A stretch of 64,000 nt of DNA from Erythroxylum novogranatense (GCA_029891385.1 CM057227.1:61195567-61259566), one strand, 5' to 3'; shown: positions 13,098-25,213, numbered from the stretch's first letter. A program made the numbers and translations. Notes: a model not told the origin generated them from the sequence alone.

Positions 13098-14256
13098 ATG
13101 CCGCCTCGAAAGAGAACTCGAGGAGCTATGGCTCGATCTCATTCTCGTCAACGGAGCACGGATGAATCCCATGTTCCTCAGGATACTGGGACACATTCTG
13201 CTCTGATTTTTAAGGCATCTAGCTTGCAACAAGAAGTGCCTCCACCGCCCCCTCCTATGCCCCAAATGAATCCCATGGACCCGAGTTTCTTTCAAGCTTT
13301 TGATCAAGCGTTCACGTATGCTATGGGTCAAAGATCTCAGATCCCGATGCAAGCTCCAGTAGACAGGAGTGGACAGTATGACAAACTCCGCAAGTTTGGG
13401 GCTGTGGATTTTAATGGGACGACTAATCCAGAAGAGGCTGAAGCCTGGTTGAAGAGGACCGAGAGGGTTCTAGTTTAGATGAAATGCACAGATGAGGAGA
13501 AGTTAGAATATGCAATCAGTTTGTTGTAGGGAGACGCACTGCATTAGTGGGAATCAGTGTCTCACAGTCAGGTTGTTCCTTCGGTGCTGACATGGAGAGA
13601 CTTTGTGGAAGTGTTCAGAAAGAAGTATCTCTTCAGAGTTTATGTGCAAGAGAAAGCCAGGGAGTTTCTGAACCTCACTCAGAAGGACATGAGCGTGAGC
13701 GAGTATGAGTTGAAGTTCACGCAGCTTTCTCGTTATGCAACTAACATTGTGGCAACAGAGGAAGACAAATGTCGTAAGTTTGAAGGAGGTCTTCACTTGG
13801 GGATCAGGGAGAAAGTCTTGATCCATAATTTCTGCGACTACCAGCAATTGGTGGATGCGGCACTCCAGGCTGAAAAACTGGAGAGGATTAAGCAGGAGGT
13901 GAGTAAGAAGAGGAAGAACAGGGAGCAGATTTTTAAGAAAGGAACCAGTGCTCTAATGCTTGAGAGGAGCACAAGGAGCTTTCACACCCAGAGTGAAGTG
14001 GGTAGCAGTGGCTCTACCAGGAACAAGCAGGTAAAGGCAGTGTCAGGGCAAGCCTCTAATGTGGGAGGCACGGGAAGAGCAGGAAGGAGCTGGTTCACCA
14101 ACCCCCTATGCGACCATTGTGGGAGACATCACTAGGGAGAGTGTTTCAAGTTACTTGGAGTCTGTTTTAGATCTGGAGAGAAGGGACATATGGTTAAGGA
14201 TTGTCCACAGGTACCGAGACAAGAGGGGTCGCAATTTCAAGCCCCAAGGCGTGTAG
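13098..14256 (+). pseudogene. gag: gag pseudogene of the 14.2 kb gypsy element
   Basis: Gag normally forms the virus-like particle. The reading starts MPPRKRTRGAMARSHSRQ and has a proline run (PPPPPP). A retrotransposon gag domain follows (FNGTTNPEEAEAWLKRTERV, then WRDFVEVFRKKY, LNLTQKDMSVSEYELKFTQL and CRKFEGGLHLGIRE). It ends with two CCHC-type knuckles (CDHCGRHH.GEC and CFRSGEKGHMVKDC). The second knuckle has Ser where the family normally has Cys. Stop codons interrupt it at 13476, 13527, 13544 and near 14132, mostly as TAG where Trp or Gln would be expected. The best open block is 13557-14135. It is clearly non-functional. Confidence 0.85.
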
Positions 14257-14290
14257 AAACAGTGGGAACCAGGTCAGTTACCGAGGTAGG

Positions 14291-14865
14291 CAGCTCAGGA
14301 TAGGATGAAGAGCTACACTGATGCACATCGGAAGGAGATGGAGTATGAAGTCGGCGAGAAAGTGTTCCTTAAGACGTCTCCTTGAAAGGGAGTAATGAGG
14401 TTTGGCAAGAAAGGCAAGTTGAGTCTGAGGTATGTGGGTCCTTATGAAATTCTTGAGAGGATTGGACCACTAGCCTACAGATTGGCGTTGCCTCCGGAAT
14501 TGTCTCAGATCCATGATGTCTTTCATGTTTCCATGCTGAGGAGTTATAGATTGGATCCTTCTCATATCATTCAGGCTGCGGAGGTTCAATTGAGAGATGA
14601 TTTGAGTTATGAGGAAATCCCAGTGGAGATCTTGGACACCAAGGAAAAGGTCCTCAGGAACAAGACGGTTCAGCTAGTCAAAGTTCTGTGGAGGAACCAT
14701 TCGGTGGAAGAAGCCACACGGGAGCCATTGGAAGCCATGAAGGAGAAGTATCCGTATCTTTTCAATGACTCGGGTAATAATTTCAAGGACGAAATTTCTT
14801 TTAAAAGGAAGAGAAATGTTGGCCCTCAATCTTTCTTTATTGATGTTATTAAGCATGAATTATGA
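14291..14865 (+). pseudogene. pol: Integrase C-terminal end of pol, fused after gag by deletion
   Basis: About 30 bp after the gag remnant the reading jumps to the integrase tail: MKSYTDAHRKEMEYEVGEKV, a stop at about 14384, then FGKKGKLSLRYVGPYEILER and IHDVFHVSMLRSY. A chromodomain-like end (VQLVKVLWRNHSVEEATREP, KYPYLFNDSG) follows. Protease, RT, RNase H and the DDE core are missing, so a deletion of several kb joined gag to the tail. The frame runs through the polypurine tract and about 49 bp into the 3' LTR before stopping, and the 8.1 kb element at 44118 shows the same overlap. Confidence 0.85.
14803..14816 (+). other. Polypurine tract
   Basis: AAAAGGAAGAGAAA sits immediately before the 3' LTR start TGTTGG, the position used for plus-strand priming. 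The 8.1 kb element has AAAAGGGGAAGAAA in the same place. Confidence 0.85.
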
Positions 14866-17800
14866 TGATGGTATGATTTATTTCATAGCTTGATTTATTG
14901 GAAGTGTTAGTGGAAAATTAAGATTGATTTGAGATTAGTATGGAATAAGTAGTAAAGAAAGAGTTAAAAAATTTTAGGGCATTATTGGAAGCTCACTTAG
15001 GTAGGAAAGGTTAAGGCATAACAAGGAGGGGCATTATGGTACTTGTGCTTCCATTTAAGACTTAGGTGTTAGAATTAGAGAGAAAGAAAGAAGAAAAGTG
15101 AGAAAGAAGAGGAGAGGGTGTCGTGGAAGAGAAGAAGAAGAAGAGAAAGATAGGGTTTTGCTATTCTTGAGGTTTTGGAAGGAATTGAAGCAATCTCTGG
15201 TAAGTTCAAGCTCCTTTATTCTTGTTTGAGGTGGATTAAACCCTAGATTAGCTTGGCATGAAATTGTATCGATGGTTTAGAGTTTTCGGGAAAATGGTTA
15301 CATTTCCTTGGGTTGTTGATTTTGTGACTGATTTTAAGGTTTAAATGAGTTAGAAATGAAGTATAAGACTTGAATCAAGGTTTAAGTGTGTTGCTTTTGC
15401 AAAAGGGAAGGATTAAGGTTGGAAAATGTTGGAAAAATCAAGTTCGGAGATGTTCTCCATGTAGGAAAATTCCGGTGTGAGCATCACATGCCCACGGTGC
15501 GGAAAACAAAATTTTTTTATTCCGGGACCTTCCCGAAAGCCAGGATCCATGTGTATATATATAACAAACTCAAACCGAACGACCAAAGGAGACCGTCTCC
15601 AACGGTATCCACGCAGAGATCGAAGAACCTAACCGGGACAAACCCTTTGACCCAGGAATAGCTAGAACAAATTAAAGAGTGCTAGATCTTACCTTTGTTC
15701 TATGGAAAGCTTGGAGTCACGATGAAGAGAAGGGATGAAGAAGCTTGAAAGATGAAGAGATGATGAAGATGATCGTTGGAATGGGAGAATGAAACTCTTT
15801 TCTCTCCTTCTTTTTATCCAAAGTCACGATGATCATCAATTATCTTCTTCTTTCATTAGCTTTTTGTCTTTTAAGAATTAAAAGACTTAAAAAACTAATG
15901 GTGGAGAGAGCTCCACGTTTTCCTCTTTATATATATATATAATTAAAGTTAAAGTTAAAGCTTCCTCTCCTCCTTCTCCCACGTTTCACATATATATATA
16001 TATATATATTAATTCTTTAATTAATTAATTATATATATATATATAAATGCTGAAGTGGTCCAGTCACACTGGGGTCGGTCCTACGGCCTCTATGGTCCCA
16101 GATGGGATAAACCCCTAAACCTTTTTTAGCAATATCGATGTCGCGATCTCATCGGACATATCTCGATCTCATCGGGATCCATTTAATCCGATTGCTCTCC
16201 ATATATTGGAACTCGTCCAAAACTATTTTACAAGTTCTCCGAGACACTCTTATCGTGTGACCCATTAGGTTCCGGTTATGTTGGCCACTTAGATTAACAC
16301 TTAATCTAAGCAAGTCATGAGCGGTATCTAGCAACACATCATGACCCCCAATTGACCGGAAAGTAATTGGTTTGACGAATGAACATATATTCATCAGGAA
16401 CCAGATCACGAACCTTTCCATAGACAATTACCGTGCAATTCGTCCTTTCACCATCCTATACCCCACTTGGTTATGAGTATGGGCAATGTGTCAACTCTCA
16501 TTAGACTGACTACGTCAAATCTAGTCCAAGTGATTTCAGTTCTTATCTTGGGACTCATTACTTTATATGTCACTGAAGACACTCTTCACGACATACATAC
16601 TCCGGCCAGAGATTTCTAAGTAATGACCCTGACAAGAGGCCATGGGTATCATCTTCTGCTATCACAGAAGTGGTGAATTCTCTATTGGCTACTCAATTAC
16701 CTTCGAATACCTCAAACTGTACCCAAGCACCACCCTATGAGCGACCTCTGTAAGGCAACAAGGAATGGAGTCAAAGCACAGAATTAGTATCCAAGATATC
16801 CTTGAGCACCTCAAGTCTAAGGATACTTGCACCATTGCTATGATGAGATTATCACTGACATTAGAATAGGACATCCATGTGATGTCCTCATGGCAGGTCA
16901 TCCAATGTACTTACTACCTCTAGTAAGCATCCACATCTCAACCCTAAATATCTCATATTTACAGTTTATGAGATCCACTGCTTGATCAAATCAAGGAGCA
17001 TGAGATGTGCTAGTCTTTTCGGATTACCGATGTCCAGTCTCAGTAATCCTATGACTAGGGATAATTTAGATAATGACATAATTGCACATGATAGGAATCT
17101 CAGTAGTGTGATCACATCATAATTTCCTTCATGCTATGCCATATATCATGGACTTCATTAATTTGATTACAGATCTATATCAGTTCATAAATAATGAACA
17201 ACAAATTAATGAAATATGCCTTTCTTTATTTATTCATAAAGACTGTACACAAATTTGTACAAAATGCGCTAAAAGCGATTGCCTTTAGGGCATTACTCTA
17301 ACATTCCAGACCCGCACGTCGCGACGTGCTCATGAGCACGCTGCGACGTGCGAGGAAGGTGTGCACGTCGCACCGTAGGAATTTGTGTTCGTCGCGACGA
17401 ACACGGGCTGTTCATCGCGACGAAAATGGGTTGTTCGTCGCGATGAGCGTGGCCTTCGCCGCAGCAAGCCCCCAGTTTTCAGCAAAGATGAATTGTGGAT
17501 ATTTTGGGCATATTTTTTGCTATAGAAGTCCAAATGAGGTGATTTCTGATTCGTTGTGGACTAGAGATACAGAGATACAAGTTTTATAAAGAAAAGAAGT
17601 TTAAATTCAGTCTTTAGAATCTTCAATTTTGGATGGAAGTTGAGCATAGAATATTCGTTTCAGTTTTAATTATAGTTCGAATTGTTAAAGTTTGAATTTC
17701 CGATTTCTACACCAAATTGATTGGAATTTTGGTTGTTTGATTAAGGAAATCAAGTGAGGTAAGAGGAACAAGAGGAAAGGCATTCCTAAGCAAGAATAAG

Positions 17801-18981
17801 CAAGGAATTCAAGGTGGGTTCATGTTTATAATAGAGTAAATAAGTTACTCATTGTTTTGTTCAAATCAAGAAAGATTTAATGCTTTAAATTGCATCATTA
17901 ATGTTGCCTTATATGATATTGTAAATTGATTATATGTTTGCTATATGATTGGCATTCATGATTATTGAAAAGGTTTCAAAAAGGGTTTTCTCTTTTCAAG
18001 AATACATACTAATGAAATCATGCTTTTCCAAAATGTATGGAAAGCAAGTTTACAAGCAAGAGCCAGTTTGGCAATCAAGTTTACAAAACTTTGAATCATG
18101 CATATTATGTGGGTTTGTGGTAGTCCCTCAAGAACTGTCACGTGCACATTGACTCATGAAAAAGCTTCTCCCGCCTGCCTGCTAGTGGCACGGAGCTCCC
18201 CACAGGGACTCCCTCAAGAAACTACGACTACACATAACCATTTCGATGGGAATGTGTAGTACGTCATGAACTTGGACTAACCCAAACCATTATGCTAAGT
18301 TATGTGCTTATGATCTATTGTTATGTTTCATGTATTCATGGTTTTGAACTCTACTCATGAATTGTTCAAAAATCAAGCATTTCAAGATGATGACTTTTAC
18401 ATGCTCAATTACTATGATTTCAAGGTATATCACGGCAATGAGTTATCTTTTGAATAGTTTTGCTTATTTACATATTATAAATGTGTTCCCACGATCTTTA
18501 TAGCTCACCCCCTTTACTCTCCCCATTCAGGTTACGAGCAAGAGACTGAGTAAGTCAAGGGTTATGGCATCACTCCGATTTATTGTGTTTAAGTATTTTC
18601 TAGTTGTATTTTTAGAAGTCAAGGCTTTAGTTTTATTTCAAGTTTTACTGGTTCAAGGGTATTTTGTATTTTTGACTCTTGAACTCAAAAGTTGTAATTT
18701 GGTTTGAAATGTTATTAAAGCTTTGTAAAACTCATCTTTTGGATATTAATGAGTTATGATGTTTATCTTTCGCATTAAATCATTTAGAAGTTGCTTGAGT
18801 GCATGTTATTAAGTTTTGGGATGGGTTGTTTTAATAAAGTGAGAGGAAGTATCAGGTTTTGTGCTTCCAATGGATTTCCTTTCTTCTTTCAATTTACATG
18901 TTTCAACTCCAAGGCCTCCCCTCATGTACCAAGCACCGCGCTTTTATGTCCGATGTTGGGCTTCAGAAACGGGGTCCAACA
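14817..18981 (+). repeat. 3' LTR of the 14.2 kb element (interrupted)
   Basis: This LTR is collinear with the 5' LTR at 4757. It reads TGTTGGCCCTCAATC at the start and GGGGTCCAACA at the end. Excluding the nested solo LTR and its duplication it is about 2316 bp. Differences from the 5' LTR are scattered substitutions, so the pair is suited to estimating insertion age. The CGCGAC island is at about 17309-17465 and shows CG-to-CA or TG decay compared with the 5' copy. Confidence 0.9.
15460..17303 (-). mobile_element. Solo LTR of the 1.9 kb family, copy 2
   Basis: On the minus strand this 1844-bp unit starts TGTTAGAGTAATGCCC and ends GGAATTTTCCTACA. It is flanked by CTCCA (15455-15459) and TTCCA (17304-17308), a 5-bp duplication with one difference. 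Removing it rejoins the host LTR as GGAGATGTTCTCCAGACCC, collinear with the uninterrupted 5' LTR. It lacks the GTCGACTT terminal block seen in copies 1 and 3. It contains AT microsatellites near 15935-16045. No coding domain is seen. Confidence 0.88.
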
Positions 18982-20465
18982 ATTTTGGGTTGAGCTACGC
19001 GGCTCAGTGGCTAATATATTTATAGTCATTGGCAACGAGCCACACAATCAAACATATATGAATATTCATATAGTCATACATGCCTTGTCTTAATCTAGCA
19101 ATGAAATTTCAGCATTCACAATTACAATTCACATCTCATAATTCAACACATCATCACATAGAACATATTGGATATAATTTATCATCAAAGTATAACACTC
19201 AAATTGCATCATACTTTGACATGTCAAAATCTAATTGCACAAACAATTGACTCGAGGGTCCCGTAGAACAAAACGGAGAAATCAAAGTTTACACAGTAAA
19301 CGAAACGAGTCCACTTTTTAGATCTCGTGTGTCACAAGCAGGCAATCGGGAGAAAGCTTTATGTTGATGTGTACGTGACTACGAAACGATTCCACTCTTG
19401 CCCAAACACAATCAATTTTCATGCTCAATTCAATCAATCGCATATTCATATTCTCATGTTTTTCTTCTTTTCATTTAAATCAAAGTGTCATGATACAATT
19501 CCAAGGCATAGTATGATCTTACTCACAATTCAATCATATCAAAATGTCATACATCTTTCAATGCATAACATAAAACACATTATAATACATTTTCCACACC
19601 AAAGAAATTCACAATTTGGCAATTCAAGCATATAGACACATACATAGGCACATTGCCCATTTACACAATAACCATAAATATTTTACCTGCCTTATAACTC
19701 TTGAAAATCCAAACTCAATTTGGCCCTTCTCCTTGCTCTTGGGTAGGATTTTCTTGATTTCCTAAAACAAGCCAATTTTTCATTAAATTCCAATTCAATA
19801 AAACCCTTAAAACTTCAAAATCACAATAAATGAAATAATTGCTAAATTGGGTTTAGCATTAACTTACCCATGGTCTATTTAGGTTAGAAAAGCCAAAACC
19901 TAGTTTAAAAACCCTAAAAAAATCAGTTGGGTCTCTCAATCATCTTCTTTCTCCATTCATTCCCAACACAAAAACCCATTTTTTTTCTACTTCCTTTTTC
20001 ATGCCAAAAAGAAGAAAATAGTATGGAGCTTACCTTAACAAGATGATTCTTCTTCTTTTCCTTCTCTCTTCTCCCACGATTTTTCTTCTTCTTCTTCTCT
20101 CCCACATTTTTCTCTCTTCCTCTCTTCTCTTCCACGACTTTCTCTGCTCTCTTCTTGTCTTTCTTATTTCAAGTCTCATCTTTAGCTTATTCTTCCAAAA
20201 TTGCCCCTCACTTACTTGCCCTTTCCAATTTTGCACCTTCTTTCATTTAATCCATCTACTAACTCCTTTAATCTTCTCAATACCATACTCTAATTTAATT
20301 CTAACATGCCCATTCAAAATTCTAATTTCTACTTAGGCCCACTAAATAAATGATCCAATTCTGAAAATAAATAATTAAACAAACAAACAAAACATAAGTA
20401 AATAATTAAATAAAATAATATGTAATTTAGAAAAAATTTCAGGATCCATCAAAATTCCCTCAACA

Positions 20466-21184
20466 CTTGAGCAATTGATTATCCTAATGCAAAGATATCC
20501 AACATTCAATCTCAGATTAAAATTTTTTGGAAAATGCTAAACCAATCAAACATACTAATTACTCATTCAAATATAAAGGATCATTGCATAAATTCAAAAG
20601 ATGATTCAATTCACTTTATAAATCTTCAAACATCAACTTAAATCAAAAAATTCAATTTCATACATAAAATAAATATCCATAAGATACATGCCTCAACTTT
20701 CAAACATGTTCACATCCTTTTACTAATAAAACATTAACTTAAACAAGAGCATTTGAAGCTTGTTTGAAAAGTTGCCTGGTCTTTTTTGTGAGAGTAAATA
20801 CCTTTTTCATGAATACCATAGTTTGTTAAATAGGTTACTATTTTAAATGACTACTAGTACCAATCTTTAACTTTAATCTTTTTATTACTACCAAGCCAGT
20901 AGAGTGAATTTGATGCTCATTTATTAACAATTTTTTTAGAATAATAAAGATGTTTAAAAGAAGTGACTTTTACTTATACATGAGCATATCATAGAAAGAA
21001 TATCATAATGATCATCAAGTATTCATTCTTTGAATTCATAAAGAAAATCAAGCTCACCTATTTGTAAATACTCATAACTAGTTACGTAAGCAATCCAATT
21101 TACCAAAATAATCAAATTCATAAAGAATTATCTCCAATGTCATGCTTTTAGAGAATTTTTTTTTCAAAAACTACTTTCATTATA
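20466..21184. other. AT-rich stretch, nothing recognised
   Basis: This stretch is rich in A and T with no ORF of note, no paired terminal repeats and no RNA gene that I can see. It lies between the old solo LTR and the RT remnant and may be non-coding sequence of the same old Athila/Tat element. Confidence 0.4.
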
Positions 21185-21935
21185 AAATTGATAAGGTTGA
21201 GTATACTATTATAAACTTGTCCCCCACAATTAAAGTAAGCATTTAGTTCTCCACATCATTGGAACACTTTAGACAAGTTGGTTATGGAGTCATCAAAAGT
21301 GGTACCATATACGAGGAAGTCATATATGAACACTTCCATAATATCCTCAATAAAAGTAAAAAAATAGCCACCATACAATGTTAAAAGGTGGTAAGAGCAT
21401 GGTAATAACCAAAAGGCATTCTCCTATAAGTAAAAATGCCATAAGGGCATATAAATGTGGTCTTAGCTTAGTCATTAAGGTGGATAGGGATTTGGAAAAA
21501 AATGAGTAACCATCTGTATAGTAAAAATAAAAATGCTCTTTCAACCTTCTAAATAGTTGATAAATAGAGCGAAGGGAAAAATGATCTTTTTGGGTTGCTT
21601 TATTCTTTTCCTATAGTCAATACACATCCTCCAACCTATGATTGTTCTAGTAAGTACAAATTTGTCATTCTCATTCTTTATAATAGTCATGTTTCTTTTT
21701 AAGAAAGTACTTAGGACAAGGCTAACTCATTCATTATTAGAGAAAGGATAGATTGTCCCAATTCTTAACCACTTCCTTCATATTGGGATTCAATCTTCTT
21801 TGGTGCTCAATTAATGTCATATTCCAATAATATTGTATGCATGTAAATGGACAAGTTAATACCTTTAATATCATCAATGGTATACCTTATTACATTTCAA
21901 TGCAACCTAAGAATTTCTAGCAATTTATCAAAATT
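21185..21935 (-). pseudogene. Reverse transcriptase remnant, Athila/Tat-type Ty3/gypsy
   Basis: Read right to left, minus-strand frames give a recognisable RT in conserved order: IRYTIDDIKGINLSICM, HQRRLNPNMKEVVKNW, TRTIIGWRMCIDYRK, TFICPYGIFTYRRMPFG, then MEVFIYDFLVYGTTFDDSI, the catalytic block where YDFL replaces the usual MDDF. These match the N-terminal linker and the palm motifs of Athila/Tat polyproteins. The frame changes several times and there are in-frame stops, so it is dead. It ends about 1 kb before the HRLI gene. No LTRs could be paired with it. Confidence 0.8.
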
Positions 21936-22954
21936 CACTTAAGTTTGCATTCGCAATGGTAAGATAAGTAAAGTCAGGTCCAAGGACCTCGTTCATAAGA
22001 GTTTAAGGAGAAGTCAAATAATTTCAAGTCTAATTTACACTCAAAAGATGACTATAAATTATTAGGATTAAAAAAAGAGAGTAGGTATCTCTTTGACAAA
22101 CCTCAATGTATTAATAATAAATATTATTTTACTTTTAAATTAAATTTGAAGTTAATTAAAATAAAATGTATTAATAATTAATATTAAGTAATGTGTAGTT
22201 TTAAAATTAAAATGATTTTAAATTTAATAGTTATTACATAAAAATAATAAAATATTTATAGTTTCAATAATAATTAATTTTAAATAATATATTAAGCTGA
22301 TGATACAAAATATGTCAAAATAGAAACAAAAACAAAAATAATTTTGATAGAATTTATAAATTATAAAATTAGAAGGAATTAAAACTATAAATAAATAAAA
22401 AACTGAAACAAAAATTTAAAAATAAAACGTAAAACTAAAATCGAAGTAGAAACAAACACAAGAAAGTATCACTTAGTTCTATGTATAATTTATTCTTAAA
22501 AGATGATTAAAGATTATCCGCAGCTCTTCTCACAAAATTGAAGTCATATTGGGTTATATATCATCTAAGTTATGACTTTAGATGAGCTTTTAAAATAATT
22601 AATGCCGAAGTACAATTTGAGTTAGTGGAACCAACGGAGAATTATATATGATTTTCAGAAATTTACAATTTAGCAATTTTTATTTTTCTCAAAGAAACTT
22701 TGTGTAGTTTTAATTAATAATTCATTAATGAAAAATATCTAGAAGAATATGCAATGAATTTTATTTTAGCGAAAGATCAGAGCATTCAAAATTTGGAAGA
22801 CTTGAAGTTTCGAGTTCATAGGAAAGGAGGATAGTGGCCGGCCTGACGCTCCTTTCACCATAATCCATAATAATATAATACAAGGTAAGGTTAGTTTAGA
22901 ATTAGAGAGATCTGTCTTAAGAATTTGAATCGGAAATTTAAAAAAAAAAAAATC
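21936..22954. promoter_or_regulatory. AT-rich 5' flank of the HRLI gene
   Basis: No gene is seen. The part from about 22100 to 22450 is low-complexity A/T, probably old element debris. The last 150 bp contains the likely transcription start region and 5' UTR, with an A-run at 22940-22952 directly before the start codon. I could not single out one TATA box because the whole region is A/T-rich. Confidence 0.35.
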
Positions 22955-24529
22955 ATGGGCTTCTTCTCTTTCCTCGGCAGGCTCCTCTTCGCTTCCCTTT
23001 TCCTCTTCTCCGCTTGGCACATGTAATCTCTCTGTTATCCTTTCGTTTCTACCTATTATTGTTGTTTTTCTTCCAGATCCACGCATGCCCTTTTGCGCTA
23101 CACTAGTATTTGTGTGTTGGAGAATGATACAAACTGATATGCTTCATAAATCTCTCGCTTTCTCTACTGTTTCTTTTCTTCCTTTTTTTTGCAGAATGAT
23201 ATGTTTCGTTTCTTTTCTTTTTTTTCTCTACACTAGTATTTCTGAAGTTTTCTTTGAATTAGGACCGATTTCTAAACCTTAAAAATGATTTTAAGAACTT
23301 ACTGTGTTGTTATGACTGCCTAGAGGCGATTTATAGATCCATTCTATTAATTTGTTTTATGTTCTTAATTCTAAACTACAAGAAACGTAAAATGAAATAT
23401 TTGAAGTCTATGAGCACTGATTTACAGCATATAAATGATTTTTAGTCAATGGTTTGGACATCTTCTGTATCGTGTCATGCATCATACGCATGTATTGTTT
23501 GGCTAGCTGTTATGGGGTGCTTTTTTCAGCTTAAGTTTGGTGATAATGGTAAAGCGAACGCTTATATTCTCTGTTACATGAGATGAGTGCTCCTCCATAT
23601 CAATCACATTGGCCACTTAGGTTTAAGTCTTATCTAACCGGAACATTATATCTCAGCCAAAAACTTTAAGACAATAAGTTTTGAGTTCTATCTTTACCTT
23701 TGTATATGACTCACTTCATCTTTATATCTATCACTTTTCGATATGTGATTACTCTTCTTGTGAATTTTCAACACCATGCTTCTGAGCTAATGTTGCTCAT
23801 CATGCTAGGTACAATGATTTTGGTAAGGATGGTGGACCTGCTGCCAAAGTGTTGATAACCAAGCTTGCCGTTGCCAAGAAACATATATCCTCAATTTTTG
23901 GATTGGAAATACCAGACATTGATGTAAATCTTTCATTTACCTGATTTTTCCTCTACAAACCCTTGCAAATTAAACTATCATCGTTATTTTAGTGTGTACT
24001 ACTGATTGTGAGTTACCTTGTACAGCCTAGGCATTTTGTTGCAGCTCTCATTGTTCAAAAGGGTCTTGGAGGCCTTCTTTTCATATTTGGGAGCCTGTTT
24101 GGTGCCTATCTACTGGTTAGGGTTTCCTTTCCTTTAATATTTTAATAAACCTATTGCTTTTGGAATGCCTAGTACTTAGCCATTTAGATATTCAATCTAA
24201 CAGCTATTATTAATGTGAAGTCATGCATTTTGTTTTAGCTTCTCCATTTGTTGGTTACTTCCCCAATCCTATATGACTTCTATAACTACAGCCGTGATGG
24301 TCATGATTACTCCACGCACTTAAATGAATTCTTGCAGGTTTGTTTAAATTTATCACTTTTTAAGTATTGTCATTTAACATAAATTTATGGATGGCAACTC
24401 TTCATCGACTTTATGCTATTTTTGCAGAACGTCGCACTTTTCGGTGCGCTGCTGTACTTCATAGGGATGAAAAACTTGATTCCCAGGAGACAGATGAAGA
24501 AGAAGGCTAACAAGGCAAAAGCAAATTGA
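22955..24529 (+). CDS. HR-like lesion-inducing protein (HRLI family, small ER/membrane protein)
   Basis: Five exons: 22955-23022, 23809-23923, 24026-24115, 24239-24337 and 24428-24529. All introns are GT-AG (786, 102, 123 and 90 bp), and the joined CDS is 474 nt, or 157 residues. The protein starts MGFFSFLGRLLFASLFLFSA and continues YNDFGKDGGPAAKVL, PRHFVAALIVQKGLGGLLF, SPILYDFYNYSRDGHDY and LIPRRQMKKKANKAKAN. This is the plant HR_lesion/HRLI family, normally about 155-160 residues, so it looks full length. Hydrophobic segments at about residues 4-22, 63-85, 86-106 and 125-140 suggest four membrane spans. The Lys-rich tail would suit an ER protein. Family members were named because expression can trigger lesion-like cell death; the biochemical activity is unknown. 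The start is the first ATG of the signal-like N terminus. Confidence 0.9.
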
Positions 24530-25213
24530 GTTTGTCAAAGAAGCTACGTTTGCAAGGCCACTTCTCTTGTAGGTTTTGGAAAACTTGGTGCGAGCTGGTT
24601 GAATCCATAGTAGTAGTGAATTTTCCCAAGCTATTTATGATATCCAAGTTAGTAGTTTTTTCTTAGAATTGGGAAGTTATTATTTGTGGGTTGAGGGTCT
24701 TTCCTAGTGTGGAGTCGTCATTGAGCTTTCGTGTAAAAAACATCGTATTCGAGGTAGGATTTAAATGAATATTTCAATCATCCGGGGTTTCAATTATTGT
24801 CGTACGGATTATGGTGGATCATTGTATTTAAATGAATCCCCTTCAATCTGCTCCCAGCAAAATCCTTCAACACCTGTAAGAAAAGGAGAGCCTTATTCAA
24901 TGGTCGACAGGTTTTCTAGACCGATAGCAAACTTGGGAACAGTGGGTGAGTATTAGTGGAACAGACGTGAAGCGTTGCATAGTGATTTGGTCTTCCAAAC
25001 TCTTGATAATTAGATAGAGTTGTCCAAAGTGGGATTTTACCAGGGTCGTTATTTGACTCAACTGGACTGGAAACAAGAATATGAAAATTACAACAGTCCC
25101 ATCCCATCCCATCCCAACCTAACTCAGTCCAGCTTGAGATAGTGATCCACTAGGTTTATCCTTACCTGTTTAATCCCAAAAGTATGACACGATTTTATCA
25201 TATAAATCTGATC
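24530..25213. other. 3' flank of the HRLI gene
   Basis: This contains the 3' UTR of the HRLI gene and intergenic sequence up to the hAT target duplication. The ORFs at 24765-25112 on both strands are short and unrecognised. A CATCCCATCCCATCCC run (about 25100) is a small simple repeat. No RNA gene is seen. Confidence 0.4.

Larger units (their letters stand above)
4757..18981 (+). mobile_element. Ty3/gypsy LTR retrotransposon with gag-to-integrase deletion and nested solo LTRs
   Basis: The element begins TGTTGGGCCCC, ends GGGGTCCAACA, and is flanked by ATTTT on both sides (4752-4756 and 18982-18986). It has a 5' LTR (4757-9005), a primer-binding site for initiator tRNA-Met (9011-9022), a degenerate gag, the C-terminal end of integrase, a polypurine tract and a 3' LTR (14817-18981). 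Without nested insertions the LTRs are about 2314 and 2316 bp, so they agree well. Protease, RT, RNase H and the integrase core are absent, so the copy cannot move by itself. Three later solo LTRs lie inside it. It sits inside the older solo LTR at 3170-20465. Confidence 0.92.
3170..20465 (-). mobile_element. Old solo LTR, minus strand, interrupted by a MITE and a 14.2 kb retrotransposon
   Basis: The left edge reads TTTTGGACCCC followed by CGAAGCCCAACA, the reverse complement of an LTR tail like those at 18981 and 9005. The right edge reads CCCTCAACA at 20465, giving a minus-strand start of TGTTGAGGG. Removing the MITE (3451-3654) and the element at 4757-18981 leaves about 2.85 kb. Minus-strand landmarks match the other LTRs in order: a GAAGTCGTGGAAGAG purine-rich block (about 20130 down to 20050), then GTAAGCTCC, then the CACTGAGCC segment at about 19000. 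No target duplication matches, so exact ends are uncertain. Confidence 0.6.
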
